Origin: Erpobdella octoculata
Lineage: Eukaryota > Annelida > Clitellata > Hirudinida > Erpobdellidae
DNA: 64,000 nucleotides
Assembly (NCBI GenBank): GCA_963978895.1
Contig: OZ022238.1
Location: 12,148,418-12,212,417 of the forward strand
Direction: 5' to 3'
Positions 1 through 56,660 of the stretch are shown here, piece after piece (positions within the stretch are counted from its first letter, which is position 1; each line of letters opens with the position of its first letter). The notes under the pieces are model-generated. The model had not been told where the DNA came from. It saw nothing but the letters and a program-made list of their open reading frames with translations, and did no database searches. A program made the translations under genes and the position numbers.

Positions 1-2294
1 TCGGCCATTGTACATTCATTCTGCTGACATCAGTTATCTTAGAATTTTAAAAAAGGTTTTGTTGGCCCACATCAATACAATTTATTGAAGCATCTGTGCA
101 ACTCAACTGAGTTGAAACACTATATGTTTTTAGTTTTAAACAGCGCATATGAACAAGCTACGACACAAATGCAATTATTTTTGACATTTCTGTAAAACAT
201 TGTTGCGATAAGTTGTTAAACGTTTGGATTTGTGTGTGACAAGACGGGTAAACAAGAGAGCAAAAAATGAATAAAAAAAAATTAGAAGAAAAAAATGAAT
301 AAAGAATGTTAGAAAATTGAAGGTGAAGACTAATATTCCTGTTTTCATAGAGAGTTTTTTTTAATTTTTGATTGAAATTTATTATATTTTAATATTTTTG
401 ACTTTCAAAAAGGGCTAAAGTTTGTTTGCACAAACCACGAAGCTGTTTTCGTATTAAAAAGAATGAAAATTAAATCAACATCTTTCCCCACCAAAGTTCA
501 GGGGATTCATCCCTGCCATCAAAACTCTGAAGTCCCGTAGATTTATCCCTGTCATCAAGTGGATTCATCCCTGCAATCGAGTGAATTCATTCCTGTCAGC
601 AAACCCCACCGAATATTTGTTCAAGCAGATCAATCTTCAACACTACCGCCATCTTTGTCCTTTTTTGTAGCCTTCACTAGAGAAACTTCCGTTTCCACTT
701 TTTTCTTATTATCTAAAAAAGAAACAGCCAAGCTTGTACATGCTTCTAGTCAATGACGACCGTTGCAGAATGGGTGAGTGGAATTTTGTCTGGAATGGGT
801 GGATGGAATGCATGATAAATGGACTGAAAATGGATGGTTGGAAAAATGGATGGATGGGTGGATGGATGGATGAATTATTAAAAGAATGGATAAACAATTG
901 GTGAATGGCTAAAGGGATGGATTGAAAAATTAGTAGATATACTTTAGAATAAGTAGGTGTAGTGAATAATAAGTAGTTAAGTAGAATAAGTAGATGGATT
1001 GGCAAATAGGTGACTAATTGTTTGCACTGAAGAATGATGGATAGAGTGTGGGATGGATAAAGAGACTAAAATATTGGATGGACAAAGATATGTTTGATTG
1101 GTCGGTAAGTTATAATTTTTAGCTGTGGTGACATTTGTTCGGTTGAAAATGATAGAAATTTTGAAGTCCTGTTTTGTTTCATACGAGGAATGTCAATTAT
1201 AATCCATTGAATTCTGCCTTGTTCATAACAACGGTACGTCGTCATTGTCTCCAACTCTGATTCAATGTGATCATTATTTTTATCATCGTCATTTTCATCG
1301 TCACCGTCACCATCATCATCATCATCATCATCATCAATATCTAAACTATCACTTTGGCGATCATTGGCATCATAATGGCCATTGACGCAAGCGCCACCAA
1401 TTCCATCGTCGATAAAACATCCACAATCATTACATAAAAAAAAAATTTTCCAGCCGCTATCACTTTAGCTATCATTATCATCATCATCGTCACCATCATC
1501 ATCATCATCATCATCATCATCTTCATCATCATAATCATCGTCACCACCATCATCATCATCTCCACAACAACTACAACTATCGCGATCATAGAGCAGCCAG
1601 CAATAAGTAAAAAGATTTTTCTTTGACGTGAATTTGAATATAAAAAAAGAAAGGATTGGTTCGTTTTGCAAGGAGAGAAAAACTTATTTCTTCGCAGTAA
1701 CTTAACTTAATAATTTCTTTATTTTGAAAATCTCTCGCCCTGAAAATACAAAGCTTTCCATATGATACGGCGTGAATTCAAAGGTAACAACATACTTGTG
1801 CTTATTATTTTTTAAAACATTTAAAAATTCACATTGATTGATGAGAATAATTTTGATCTTAAATCGATTATTATTTTGTGGTTTTTATTTATTCTACAAT
1901 CATGTTCCTAATTAAGTTTTTATAACTCCTACTATAATAAGATTTTTTTCAATGTAGTTTCCGAAAACGTAAACAACTAAAACAATTGTTTATGTTCTAA
2001 ATAACAACCGTAAAAATACTAAAATTTTTACAACTGACACAACAAAACCAATAAAAACTAAGCAAACGAGAACTCTAAAAAAATAATTAATAATCAATTC
2101 TCCCCTATGAAGGTGGTCGCTCCATGAAAGTTCGACCAATTTACTTTTAGTTATTTCATACTCGGACCGGTGAACGCGTCAATCCATCAACTGGTATCTC
2201 TCCGCTAGACTTCAGCGCCCTGCGGTCATGTTCAAGAAACGGAAAAAGTTGGAAAAAAAGAATATGAAAAATCAAGAAATCTAAAAAAATCACA
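1..2294. other. Non-coding flank with simple repeats
   Basis: AT-rich. About four diverged units of GATTCATCCCTG-CATCAA at 500-600, a (GGAT)n-like stretch at 765-1090 and (ATC)n at 1300-1335 and 1474-1562. The short ORFs are repeat- or composition-driven; no gene recognised. Confidence 0.7.
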
Positions 2295-2585
<291 letters not shown>

Positions 2586-2929
2586 CACAAAAATATGACG
2601 CTCACGAGATATGGATTCGAATAAGATAACTATTTTTCACTTTATTTTATAACTTCCAATTTATTTTGACTGTATTTTATTTTATTAATTTTTATCAATG
2701 TTAAGATAAAATTGCTGCTATCACTTTAAAACAATTTTCCAAATTGTGCTTTGCAATCAGCATCTAATAAAAAAAATTGTGTTTATTTTTAATAATTTAA
2801 TTTCCAATAACATCTTTTTCTTCTCATTCCTTTGAATTTTCTCGATATTTTTTCTGCAATACCAATTGGAAAACAAAATAAAAAAAATATTTTCTTGTTT
2901 CCTTGAGAGACTGTCCATGAAAATTGATG

Positions 2930-3095
2930 GAGACCCTTAAGTGAGCTAGATAACCCATTGTAGAGCCATGTTCCCGCTTAATTAAGTTTCCTATGAATGG
3001 CCGAGTGCAGAGCCGAGCGGCGGATTCGAACCCAAATGTATAAGTTTAGTGCGGCACAATTGTTCCGGGGTATTGTGGTTATGACTATGAAGATA
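2930..3095 (-). repeat. Possible SINE with exact pol III B box
   Basis: On the minus strand GGGTTCGAATCCGCC (3025-3039) is an exact B-box consensus. A matching A box upstream is not convincing. Could be a decayed tRNA-related SINE. Confidence 0.3.
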
Positions 3096-4359
3096 GGTAA
3101 CTGAATTCTCCGTCTCATTTAGCAAGTTAAAAGTTTTTTAATATCCGATACTCACCTATATTTTTTTTAAGTAGCTCAAATAAAAAAGCATCAAAGTTTT
3201 AATTTAATTAATTAAATAATTCGTATTATAAAATAGTGTTGTAATGTAATCTTTCGTTCGTCTTTTACTTTTTGTTTAAAACGATTTTATTGCCGTTTCA
3301 CGCTAATCATCTGGGATTTTTGAAGATTATATATGAAAATTGTTTTATACGGTGATGACAAAAGCTTTAAGTTTATGTGGAAGAATAAACCATTAGGCTG
3401 GTCTAAACAAAGCAAAAACTATGAGATAATATTATGATAATTTATTTACGTTCTTTTCACTTTTTAAACCTTTTAAGTTGAAAATAAACAACGAGTGAAG
3501 TTGATTAAATAAATGCAGAAAACCACCTGAACAACTAAGCCGTAAAAAACCAGGTTTTTTTTGAGAAATTCCTTATATTTCTGAATTTGCCGGCTTTTCA
3601 TTTCTTGCAAAAAATTTCTTTTAAATTGACATTGTTTGAATTTATTTATATAAATATTTATTCAATTGCATTTATTTGTTTTTGTTTTTAAACATAGATA
3701 ATTATTATTTTTAATTAAACAAAATTTAATTTTAATTGTTATGAGGAGCCTATATTTCAAATTTCAGCTTCATTGGATGACGAAAAGTTATTTAATTTTT
3801 ACTTTCAAGGTTTGCAAACATTCAAGACCGGTGGTGAAGTTAATATAAGCGATTTAAAAAAATAGAGTTATAATTGTCATTAATTGTCAACATACATAAT
3901 TGTTGATGTCTGTATGTATGTATGTATGTATGTATATACAGGGGCGGATACAGGGGGAATCCTAGAGGTTTCAGACCACCTTTCCTTGTAAAAAATCTCA
4001 ACTCAATTAGCATTTTCCAGGCAGTTACATGATCTAAAATCTTAGGCCTAGCAATTTGTCTAAGGTGAAGAGTAACAGTTGGGAAGCTAATGGGAAGCTT
4101 TAATCAGAAATAAGATTTTTTGCTTCATAAATGTGGTAATACTCATCTACAGCAATGTAGAATATAAAAACACTCCACTGAACTCAGGACTCCGGCTTTA
4201 GGAGATGGATCAGAGAAGACGGTAATGTACTCAGGGTCTCAGACCTTGTTGTTCTATGGCCCCACCTTAAGTTAGGTAGTTAAGTCATTGCCCCAGGCCC
4301 AAATGAACCTTCTATCACCAAGTGATACTTCAACCACCAAGGATACCACTACCACCAAA

Positions 4360-5285
4360 CAGAGATGGGCACAAACTATTTTTTAAGTTAAACTTTAAAT
4401 TATTTTTAATTAAAAAACCTTAGTTAAACTTTTAGTTGCAACTAATTGAAAATAGTTCATAACTAAACTAAAAAAAAAGTAGTTAAGTTAAACTTTTTCC
4501 AACTATTTCTTAACTTTTTTGTTTTTTATATTGATTTTGGCACTTACGTTTCTTTCAATTAACTTCTTGAAATTTTGTTCCTTAATCATTTAATAACATG
4601 ATCAAAGAGGAGAATGACTCAATCTTTGAAATTTTATTTTCAACAAAACTGCATATTAAATGTTTATTTTAAAGATAATCACCAAACGTTGTCAGAGACG
4701 CGCTTATTAGGACAAAATCGGCATCTTGCACTGAAATTTTTACTGTCCTGACTGTCACCTTTTAGCTTGATTTCTTCAAAAAAAAGTTTTTACTATAGCA
4801 CTATGGGCGCGTTGTTAAATTGATCGCGATAGTGAATCTTGGTGTTAACCCCAGTAGTTCCTGCTCTAAGTAGGAGTCAAGCGTAAGAGTACAGTGGTAA
4901 GAAGGCGTGAGCCTGGACACCAATAGGAGCAAAGCGTTGTCAAATGAATCCGGTAAAAAACAACGCGCCCAATGCATCCTATTAATTCTTTACTGATTCC
5001 TAGTCTATATACTATCCTCTACGCTACAACTCGGCCAGGCTCGAGAGTTGGAAAGGAAGTTATTGTAAACAAAACATAATAAGGTATAAACCCGAGAACT
5101 GATAAACAAAAAGTTTTATTTACTTTTTTTAAGCAACTAAATTTTATTAATTAAACTTTCTAATTAGCAACTAAAAAATTGTTAAACTATCACTTTAACT
5201 AAAATTTTTTGACTTTGCTTTTAATTAAAAAATTGTAGTTAAACTATTAGTTAGTAACTTTTTAGTTAACTTTTGCCCATCACTA
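4360..5285. mobile_element. hAT-type MITE, 926 bp, with 8-bp target duplication
   Basis: Terminal inverted repeats CAGAGATGGGCA (4360) and TAGTGATGGGCA (reverse complement of the right end at 5285), with subterminal runs of AGTTAAACTT/AACTAAA motifs on both sides. The 8-bp CCACCAAA is duplicated at 4352-4359 and 5286-5293. Hence hAT superfamily by TIR form and TSD length. The 900-bp interior has no transposase ORF. The host site is the 19-bp minisatellite. Confidence 0.8.
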
Positions 5286-5612
5286 CCACCAAATGATACA
5301 ACTACCACCCAGCGATACAACTTCCACCAAGCGATACAACTACCACCAAGCGATACAACTACCACCAAGCGATACAACTACCACCAAGCGATACAACTAC
5401 CACCAAATGATACAACTACCACCAAGCGATACAACTACCACCAAATGATACAACTACCACCAAGCGATACAACTACCACCAAGCGATACAACTACCACCA
5501 AATGATACAACTACCACCAAGCGATACAACTACCACCAAATGATACAACTACCACCAAGCGATACAACTACCACCAAGCGATACAACTACCACCAAGCGA
5601 TACAACTACCAC
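5286..5612. repeat. 19-bp minisatellite
   Basis: About 17 units of ACCACCAAGCGATACAACT, with a variant in which AAGCGAT becomes AAATGAT. The period of 19 excludes a protein repeat. Degenerate units also lie left of the hAT MITE (4318-4359), so the transposon split the array. Confidence 0.95.
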
Positions 5613-5639
5613 CGCAGCTTATCCACGTTCACGTTACTG

Positions 5640-8462
5640 AATGATTCAAATCTGCCGGAGATCATTGAAGACTGATTGATGACTGGCTACGTACTGGCCA
5701 ATCACTTGCTCATCAGACATCCCGCCACGCAAACGATCGATCTATTTTGCCGATAAATAATTTCAATGTCGATAATTAAGTAATTTTTTAGGAAATTGCA
5801 CAGAAAATATTTCAAAGACAACATATTATAACCATCATCAAGTTACCCACTAAAAAGTAAAATATTATAATTTTTTAACATGATAAATTTATTTTCAACA
5901 AGATCATCACCACCGACATCATCATCATCATCATCAACATCATCATCACCATCGCCATCGCCATTGCCATCATTATCATTATTATTGCCATCGACACCTG
6001 ATGCCAACTTCATTAGAAAAACAACCATTTCTTAATAATGAAACATCCGTCTCCCATATTCGGCAGTTGGAAAACCGACTTGCTCAATTTAGCAGCAGCA
6101 CGCCAGTCGAAATTCACTCGTTTCATCAAATCTCCAGACACTAACTATTTTTTAAAGGAGTAATAATTTATGGAAGCAAAGCTAAGCCAGTGTTTTTCCC
6201 CAAACCGTTTCCACTTGCTCTTATTTGAATTCTCTTTAAACTTGTTTTCCTTGTAAGGAAAATTCCCTCCCGACCTCTCCAGTTCCACAAAGATGCGTGG
6301 GAATCTCATGGATGGAAAAATCAATAACAAACACCGCTATTTTTTTTAAAGAAATCTTTAAAGCCGCCAACAGATCAACTGCCTGGGGAAAAAAACTTTC
6401 TACGAGAAAAGAAATGAGACAGAAGAAGACATATATTTGAGAAAATAAAATAAAAGAGAACGAAAGAAAGAAAGAAGAAACAACACCAACACAAATCAAC
6501 CATTCAACAACGATGTTGCAGTATAACTGATGTATGAGTGAAGTTTGCGAGTAAATTAAAGTTTAGACAAAATAAATAATAAAACAAATTACTTTCCTGG
6601 TGTACTAAACTGTTCTTAAAAATATTTTGTACGACAAGCTTATGATTTCGAGTGACGCAAACAATTGTACCTATGTAGCATGCACGCCGTGGAGAATAGG
6701 CAAATATTCATATGCATGCATTTTCCAACTTTTACATGCGATCCTACGAAAATATGCAACTTTTCTAGATTGAACTGCAATCTGATAAATTTCATTAAAA
6801 CAATGTTGAAATTCCATGTACAAGAAATATTCGAGATATTGAATGAATAACACGAAATGAAGTTTATCCACTCAGCTTTTTGTCAGGAAGTAATAAGAGG
6901 AAGAAGGATTTGTAAAGGGAAATAAAACAGGGATGAGAAGAAACTTGGGAAATTCGAAAAGAGATGAGAGGGAAAGGGGAGTAAAGGGTGCTGTTGAGAA
7001 CATTCCTCTAACCGCTAGCTTCTGAATTAGTCTGAATCAACTCAACATAGGTTTTTAATTGCAAGTTTTATATTTCCAACTTTTCGGCACAAACAATTCT
7101 CAAAGTCAAACTAACACCAGTTGGATTCTTCCTTGATGAATATCATTGAATAATAAAAATTAAATTCTAATTGATTATTTTTGTTTATTCAAGAAAGAAT
7201 TTAAATTTGCTGCAGCTGTATTGAATAATTTACATGCACAATACTAATAACCGTCGTCCTAAGGAAACAATTTAATTCAATATAAACAATGAATATTATT
7301 AAACATTAATAAACATTATTAAATATTAATAAATAATTCACAAATAAATTATACAAAAAAACCTTTCTTGTTATGCATCACTATCTTTCATTCATCGGTA
7401 CAATCAAGGATGATAGAAACATGAAGAAACGAAACACAACAAACAGGAACACATGAGGATAGAAAGCAAAGAATGAAAAAAGAAACAACTGGAAAAATGC
7501 AGAGTGACAGAAAAGAAAGATAAAAAAGAAGGAGATAATGAAGAAGACATATGAGAGTTCAGCTGAAAGTCACGTGAAATTAAGTGACATCTAGTGTCTT
7601 GGGAAAAACCCACGCTCACACACACACACACACTGACAGACAGACCCCCACGCACACACAAATAGATACATACACACAAACATACAGACACACGCACACA
7701 TACACACACACACGCATGAAATTAAAGAAAAAAACCAGATCCTACAAAATGCAAGCTGCAGAGATGACAGAAGCCAAAAAATCCCATGGGTACTACTACT
7801 ACTTCTCTCCTTTTGTACCACCACCGCATCCATCATGAAAGAAATCATCATCACCACCACCAACATTGTTAACATCACTACGTATATAACCAAAGAAGAA
7901 CCACACAGACAGCTTAAAATCCAGCCTAGCTCAAAAATGGAAACAAATTAATTGCAAATCCACGCCATTTATTATTGATATTTTTAAATGAAGAAGTTTT
8001 TGAAAATAAACAAATTTATTGGAAACTTTTAGAAAAAATAAACTAAATAAGCTTAACACAGAGTTTCTTTTCTTGATATTCGAATTTATCACAACAGAAG
8101 AATACAACCACAATTTAACAAAATTATCATCAAATTCTAACCAATTAAAAGATAAGAAAATCAATTTAACTTAGACGAAACAACACGCATAGTTGGCTTT
8201 CTCAATTGACAGCATTTTTTTTACCAACAAATAGAAACAAACTAAAAATAGTCTTGTAATACTTAGTATGGAAGCTTGAATAAGCTGTTCCATTGAAAAA
8301 TTAAATTGAGCACACAATTAATTTTTTTTTCAAATTCAATTTGACAAAAAAAATGTTGACAGGCATAGATTCAAGTCTGTTAAAGATTGTCATTTCTGGT
8401 AGTCGTGCATATTCATTATCTGATAATGAGGCAGCATTTAATTTTGTTGTTAATAAATTAAA

Positions 8463-8499
<37 letters not shown>

Positions 8500-9509
8500 C
8501 ATATAAATAGTTTCAATATTTGTCAAGAACTCACTGCTACCCATAAAATCTACCAACAAATTGCATAAATTTGAGCTATAAATTCCTAGTTTTTAACTCA
8601 CATTCAGTTAATAACTCTGTGCTAGTAAACTGTATTTAATAAGCACCACAATTAAAAGTCATCAAGTTGTTGAACACAAAAAAAATTCCGGAACTACTCA
8701 AAAGTGCAGGTGTGACCATGTATACAAGCTAACCAATAAGTGTAATAAAATAAGATTTTTTTCACCGATTTTGTGTGTCAGTGTTGTTTGGTCTCTGCAT
8801 GTCTCCTCCTATAGTATAAATTCTAAGTCTAAGTAGTATTACGTAAATAAATACTATTTTGTATTACCGACTTTCATATTGAAATTCATACATAAACACG
8901 TTTTTAATCTTAAAAAAATATGATATATTAGCAGTATTACACAATAATTCTTTATAAAACAATCATTTTTCTAAATATTTAATTATCAATTATATTACCA
9001 AATCCAACAAAGTTCAAAGTTTTCTATAGTAAGAGTCAAAATTGAAATCAAAATCTCACTTAAAAAATGGTAACCACCATTATGTAATAATATTAACCAT
9101 GTAACCATCATCAGATAATAATACTAATCATGGTAACCGTGGTATCCATAACGACATAAAATGCAAAAAAGTGATATTAAAAATTTTATTGCAAATTAAC
9201 AAAAATATTGTTGTTGAATCAAAAGAATTATTTGAACAAGTTTTTTGGCTGCACGCAGAAATTGCGACTCAACTGACAATGTTGAAAAAAAGTAAAAAAA
9301 ACTTCCAAGATAGAAAAAAAGACACATTCAGTTTAAAAAAGTGTTTACAGCAGAAATATAAAAAAAAAATGTCTTCAAGGACAGACAACAATGACAAAGA
9401 AAAAACTATTTGATATTCTCAACACCACCACCACTTCTCAACACCACCACCTCCTCCTCAACCACCACCACCATCATCTTCTTGATCATCGTAGTAATCA
9501 ATCATCACA
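5640..9509. other. Intergenic sequence downstream of the RhoGEF
   Basis: AT-rich, with (ATC)n at 5905-5990, CA-rich repeats at 7608-7715 and (TA)n at 8465-8500. The last about 330 bp are probably RhoGEF 3' UTR. No coding region with homology or splice support. Confidence 0.6.
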
Positions 9510-51065
<41,556 letters not shown>

Positions 51066-51370
51066 GCTTGTTTGTGTTCAAATAAGACCAGAAAAGGAAT
51101 TAATGGTTGTTATAAAAGAATATGGATTTATGCGCGTTAGTACGTACACGTGTGTGTGTTTGTGTGTTTATGTCTGTGTGTTTGTGTGTGTATGATTGAC
51201 GGACAGGTGGCTCGGTTGTTTGATTGGCCTGTATTGCTGTTGATATTGATTGATCAGTGGCTGATAACGAGATGGTCTTGTTTTAAGTTTTCATCTTTTT
51301 TTCGCTAGCTGTAGCTGCTGGCCGTATCGAGTGGTTCTCTGAAAAAATATAACGGATTGATGAGTGACTG

Positions 51371-51535
51371 ACTGAATGAATGAATGAATGAATGAATGAA
51401 TGAATGAATGAATGAATGAATGAATGAATGAATGAATGAATGAATGAATGAATGAATGAATGAATGAATGAATGAATGAATGAATGAATGAATGAATGAA
51501 TGAATGAATGAATGAATGAATGAATGAATGAATGA
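51371..51535. repeat. (GAAT)n microsatellite
   Basis: About 41 perfect tetranucleotide units just upstream of the RhoGEF start (51065), separated by about 300 bp with a short GT-rich stretch (51140-51190). Confidence 0.97.
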
Positions 51536-51929
51536 ATTTACGGAGGGGTAGAGGTATGAATCGATTGAAGGTAGGATTGATGCATGGATGAATGTTCGAA
51601 CGAGAACATAGAAATTATTGAAATCAAGATTGTGATGCCATAAAATTCAAAGAAAAGGCAGTTGATGTTTGCACAAATATATTCAATAAATTTCAGATCT
51701 AAATCCATTATACAGACGTACCTGACGATGGCGACACAAACATCAATATAAACTATATTCAGACATATACACAGACACATATTTATCTATGGAATACCAA
51801 CAAAATATACATACACTTAAAATATGGACCAAAATCGTCAACGGGTTCACCTTTGCTGACTAGACCCAACTACACCCTAACAACCTGAGTCGTGCCAAAT
51901 AAATGATAAACTAGAAGTAGACGTTGTTT

Positions 51930-52160
51930 GGGTTACCCATGGGATGGATTGGGTTGGGTTTCGTTCAATTTTTTACTCCTGCGTGGGTTGGTTTAGGTTG
52001 AAAGGTTGAAAATAAATTGAAAAAATGTTTACTTAAGGAAAAAAATTAACAGTGGGTTGGGTTAGAAAGTTTAACTTTCCAGGTGGGTCGGGTTGGGTTG
52101 AGTAAGTGGTGGGTTGGGTTGGATCGCCGAAAATGGACCCACCTCCACCTCTGTGATATG
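51930..52160. repeat. GGGTTGGGTT-rich MITE fragment
   Basis: Degenerate TGGGTTGGGTT motifs ending in GGACCCACCTCCACCTCTG; the reverse complement CAGAGGTGGAGGTGGGTCC looks like a hAT terminal repeat. The left end is not found. A similar GGTTCGGG-rich stretch ends at CATCCCTA at 44640-44873. Confidence 0.4.
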
Positions 52161-52573
52161 AGTTGTTGAAACAACGCGGATTATTGATTAACAGTGAAAT
52201 TAATATTTTCATTTGTTCTATATAAGAGAATACCATTAAAAATTAATTTAACTTTCTATAATAATCTAAGAGCTATTTTTCATGAGATATTTTTGTCTCC
52301 ACTCGACCCGTCATAGTTTTCAAAATTACAGACACGACCCAGTCCGACCCGACCACGGACATCAATGATACACACGTACATATGTACCAAAGTAGTACGC
52401 TTTCATACAATAAAACATAAATAATTCCGAACACGTGCCCAAGTGACGTAACAATTGACGATCACTATGAACTTTAGTCACGTGATATCATTTTTGGCAA
52501 CACTCTCATTCAGGATAGTTTACCAATGTCTTTGCAAACCATCGCCAACATCATCACCATCATCATCATCATC

Positions 52574-52623
<50 letters not shown>

Positions 52624-52886
52624 GTGATTATACGTAACCGTGACAATCAGTCCATGAGCTCGAAAACTACAACAACCTTGGCATGACAAAAAAACACAGT
52701 TTCTCACCAACAGGACAAAAACTAACAAAAAACAAGAAACCTCCTAGTCCTTCGTTTGCATTCTGCCACTTCTACCAGGCGCTAAAGATTTAAGCAAAAA
52801 CTTTTTTTCTTCAAACGATTTCTTGACGAAAAAAATGAATATATGTCCAAAAAATGTTCGCTGAAAAAGCCCACCCGTACTCGTCA

Positions 52887-53042
52887 TCGATGAGTGGAAA
52901 GTAGAAACATGCTGATGAGTGGAAAGTAGAAACATGCTGATGAGTGGAAAGTAGAAACATGCTGATGAGTGGAAAGTAGAAACATGCTGATGAGTGGAAA
53001 GTAGAAACATGCTGATGAGTGGAAAGTAGAAACATGCTGATG
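52887..53042. repeat. 25-bp minisatellite
   Basis: Six units of TGATGAGTGGAAAGTAGAAA plus CATGC, nearly perfect. Period 25, so not a protein repeat. Confidence 0.95.
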
Positions 53043-53310
53043 ATAAATTCTAATAAATAATAACTGCAGCCAACAACAAACCACACCAGCAGTAGTAAGT
53101 TGCCCCCAATAAAACTCTACTCACGACTCACGCACGAACAAAGATGGAAGAAGCACTCGTCAACCAAATATGACAGCTTCTAGGCGTAATTGGTTTGTTT
53201 ACAAATGAATTTTAATAAATATTTCAATGTCAACGTCATAAGTTGAAGAGGAGAAATAGATAGGCTCAGAGTGAGAGAGATATAGAGAAAAAGAGGGATG
53301 AAAAAAGGGA

Positions 53311-53360
<50 letters not shown>

Positions 53361-53961
53361 AAGCGAGAGAGCGGGACTAATAATAATGTTAAGCATTTAT
53401 GGACTTTCCCAATGAAATACTCTTTCAAAAAATCTCAAACAAACTCTCTTTCTTGCTGTGAATTGTTCTATTTTTTACTTCTTAGTACTTCTTACCGATA
53501 AATTAAACGTCTAATTCAGATGATCTCAACGTAATTTTCCACATTATAATAATTAGCAACAAATATATAAATATCCACTTTCATATTACAGGCGATTAAG
53601 ATTTGCATTTCATTGAATAAATAAACTAATCAAACGATGTCAGTTGAATCTAATGGACTGTGTGAAGGACATGTTTGCCACCGACACTTTTCATAATTAT
53701 TTAACATAAACAAATTTAAAATTCTATAAATTGCAAAAAAGAAATAAAATAATAAAAGTATAGAACACAAATTAATAAGAGATGAAGTTCTCCTTAAGTA
53801 TTATAAATTTTTTAAAAATCTTTTTTTTTACAGTCCAAGTTGGAAATGACGGAGACCCGATTCAACAAGCCAACATCTCCCATCCTCAACAAACCAACAT
53901 CTGCTGGCCTCAATAAAAACTACATCTTCCATCTTCAACAAATCTTCTCATTTAAATAAAA

Positions 53962-54946
53962 TGCCGTGGACAAAATGTCATCGGACAAAATGTCGTGAGG
54001 ACAATATGTCGTTGGGACAAATTGTCGTGAGGAAAAATGTCTTCAAAATGTCAAGGTGATTAGTACCGGTTTCTAATTTTCAAGAAGCCTGTTAATCTTA
54101 TCAAAACGTCGTGGTAACTTTGTCTAATATTTAAAAAAGGCCTTAAATAGTTTCAACAAATAGAATCTTAGATCGTCAATGACGAGACAAGAGTGATGAC
54201 ACCCTACCGGGGATCTTTAAAAGAAAACACAAGAAATTAGTGTGATTTTCTATTAGGAGTTCTATGAAATTACCCAAAATTCACTTTATTGACATATGAA
54301 TAGTTTGTAAATAAAAATCCTTGCTGTGTTAGAAAATTATAAGAGGTTTACAGTGTCTATGTATATAAAGATATGTACAATTTAAATATCCAAAAAAGCA
54401 GATTTTAGCGTTTAAAAAATTCTTAAAGGGATTCTTGGCAAGTAGTTGGACCGCCAAAAAATTGACTGGCTACGGTAGCTGTTAGAAAGCTAAAACATTC
54501 ATGAAATATAATACCCCTTAAGAGTATGCATGTCCAACTTATGGCCCGATGGCAATATCTGACCAGCCAATTGATTTTAACAGCCTAAAAAAATAGTTAG
54601 TAAACTGGTGGTTTAGGGCATGAAGCACATAAATATGAGACCATTTTATTGACTGTTATTCAATTAGCCTAAGCATCAAACATTCGTTTTACTGTGATTG
54701 GTCATTGGTCATAATATGAAAATAACATATTTACTATTACTTTGACCACTCAAATTTTTTATTAAAAATTACTTTGACAACATGATGCTCCTGCATTTTA
54801 CCGAAAGTTCCATCCGTGACATTTTTACAACAACATTTTGTGTAGACATTTTACCATCGCGACGGTTTGGCCACGACATTTTGGCCACGACAGCACGGAC
54901 AATTTGTCCGCGACGTTTTATACACGACATTTTGTGCGGCCACGCC
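53962..54946. mobile_element. Degenerate foldback-like element with GACAAAATGTC arms
   Basis: Left side (53962-54050) repeats GGACAAAATGTCGTGAG-like units; right side (54815-54946) repeats the inverse GCCACGACATTTTG units. It resembles the 31-kb foldback in motif, length (about 1 kb) and inverted layout, but the ends are not sharp and no target duplication is visible. The central about 750 bp shows no ORF. Confidence 0.4.
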
Positions 54947-55396
54947 GTTACGACGTCCGCAAACTCGCTTACGATTAGTTTCTCATTCGTCATTTCACGA
55001 CATCCTGTCGGTCACCATGACAACCGTTTATTTTTAAATGCATTCATCTTTCTATGCGTTCAACTCAACATTACAATTCCACAACCACACCATCGTCATC
55101 ATCACTGCAGTAAAAAAATACTTCTCATCGACATCATCATCATCATCCATTGTCCTCAATTTGTTCTTATCACCAATAACATTTCCGATTATCCACCTCG
55201 ATCAATGATCATATTGCACATACAACACACAAACCACCACTCTCCAGCGTTCATCATCACAAATGCGACCAATAAATTTCATCACCAACCCGCACCCAAA
55301 TAATCCCATCAGCAGCAGCCAATGGCAGCCATCAGACGTGGAAAGAGGAATAAAGAGAGAACCAGGTAGGAGAGAAGAGGTGGAAATCTGTGTCCC

Positions 55397-55427
55397 TGTG
55401 TGTGTGTATGTGTGTGTGTATGTGTGT

Positions 55428-55514
<87 letters not shown>
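55397..55514. repeat. (GT)n microsatellite
   Basis: (TG)n with three TATG interruptions at its left end. Shorter CA/GT tracts lie at 7608-7715 and 62785-62808. Confidence 0.95.
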
Positions 55515-55516
<2 letters not shown>

Positions 55517-56045
55517 AGAAAGAGAGAGAGAGAGAAGAAAAATAAATAAGGAAGTTCAAACTCCTTATGGTTGTCATGGTGATAGAAAAACAGCAGCGTC
55601 AGGAATATCACAGTCATCCACAAAATTGCGTGATCATCACCATCATCATCATCGCCGTCCTATATTCCCTCACCATGACTGAATTATCATAACGATCATC
55701 CACGCAAGCACCAATACCATCATCATCATCATCGCCAACCGCCAGAATATCTCCCGTCCAATAAGAGGGAATGTCATTTGCCGTGCCTTGCCATATTGCA
55801 TATAACATACACATGACCACATAAGAACATAAAAACAGACATATTGAAAGTCCTCTTAAATGTTAAATACGTAAATAAACATTCAATACATTTTTTAGAA
55901 TGTGTTATATACTTAAAAAAAATAAAACCAATAATAATATAATAAAATAGAATATAAAATAAATCTACGCGAGAACAGATAATTATTATGAACACATGAT
56001 CACATACGCACTTTCCCATGATCCAATTCTGCGACAGCAGTTTTT

Positions 56046-56626
56046 GTACATACATACATACCTACATACATACATACATACATACATACATACATACATA
56101 CATACATACATACCTACCTACCTACCTACCTACATACATACATACATACATACATACATACATACATACATACATACATACATACATACATACATACATA
56201 CATACATACATACATACATACATACATACATACATACATACATACATACATACATACATACATACATACATACATACATACATACATACATACATACATA
56301 CATACATACATACATACATACATACATACATACATACATACATACATACATACATACATACATACATACATACATACATACATACATACATACATACATA
56401 CATACATACATACATACATACATACATACATACATACATACATACATACATACATACATACATACATACATACATACATACATACATACATACATACATA
56501 CATACATACATACATACATACATACATACATACATACATACATACATACATACATACATACATACATACATACATACATACATACATACATACATACATA
56601 CATACATACATACATACATACATACA

Positions 56627-56655
<29 letters not shown>
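56046..56655. repeat. (TACA)n microsatellite, ~610 bp
   Basis: Near-perfect tetranucleotide, about 150 units, with a short CTAC variant block at 56112-56132. Confidence 0.97.

Positions 56656-56659
<4 letters not shown>

Positions 56660-56660
<1 letters not shown>

Noticed and set aside
9171..9413. 80-residue Lys-rich plus-strand ORF
   Set aside because: AT-rich composition, no domain, overlaps the probable 3' UTR of the RhoGEF on the other strand.
54782..55303. 173-residue plus-strand ORF
   Set aside because: Lies across the degenerate GACATTTT foldback arm and ATC repeats; no recognisable domain.
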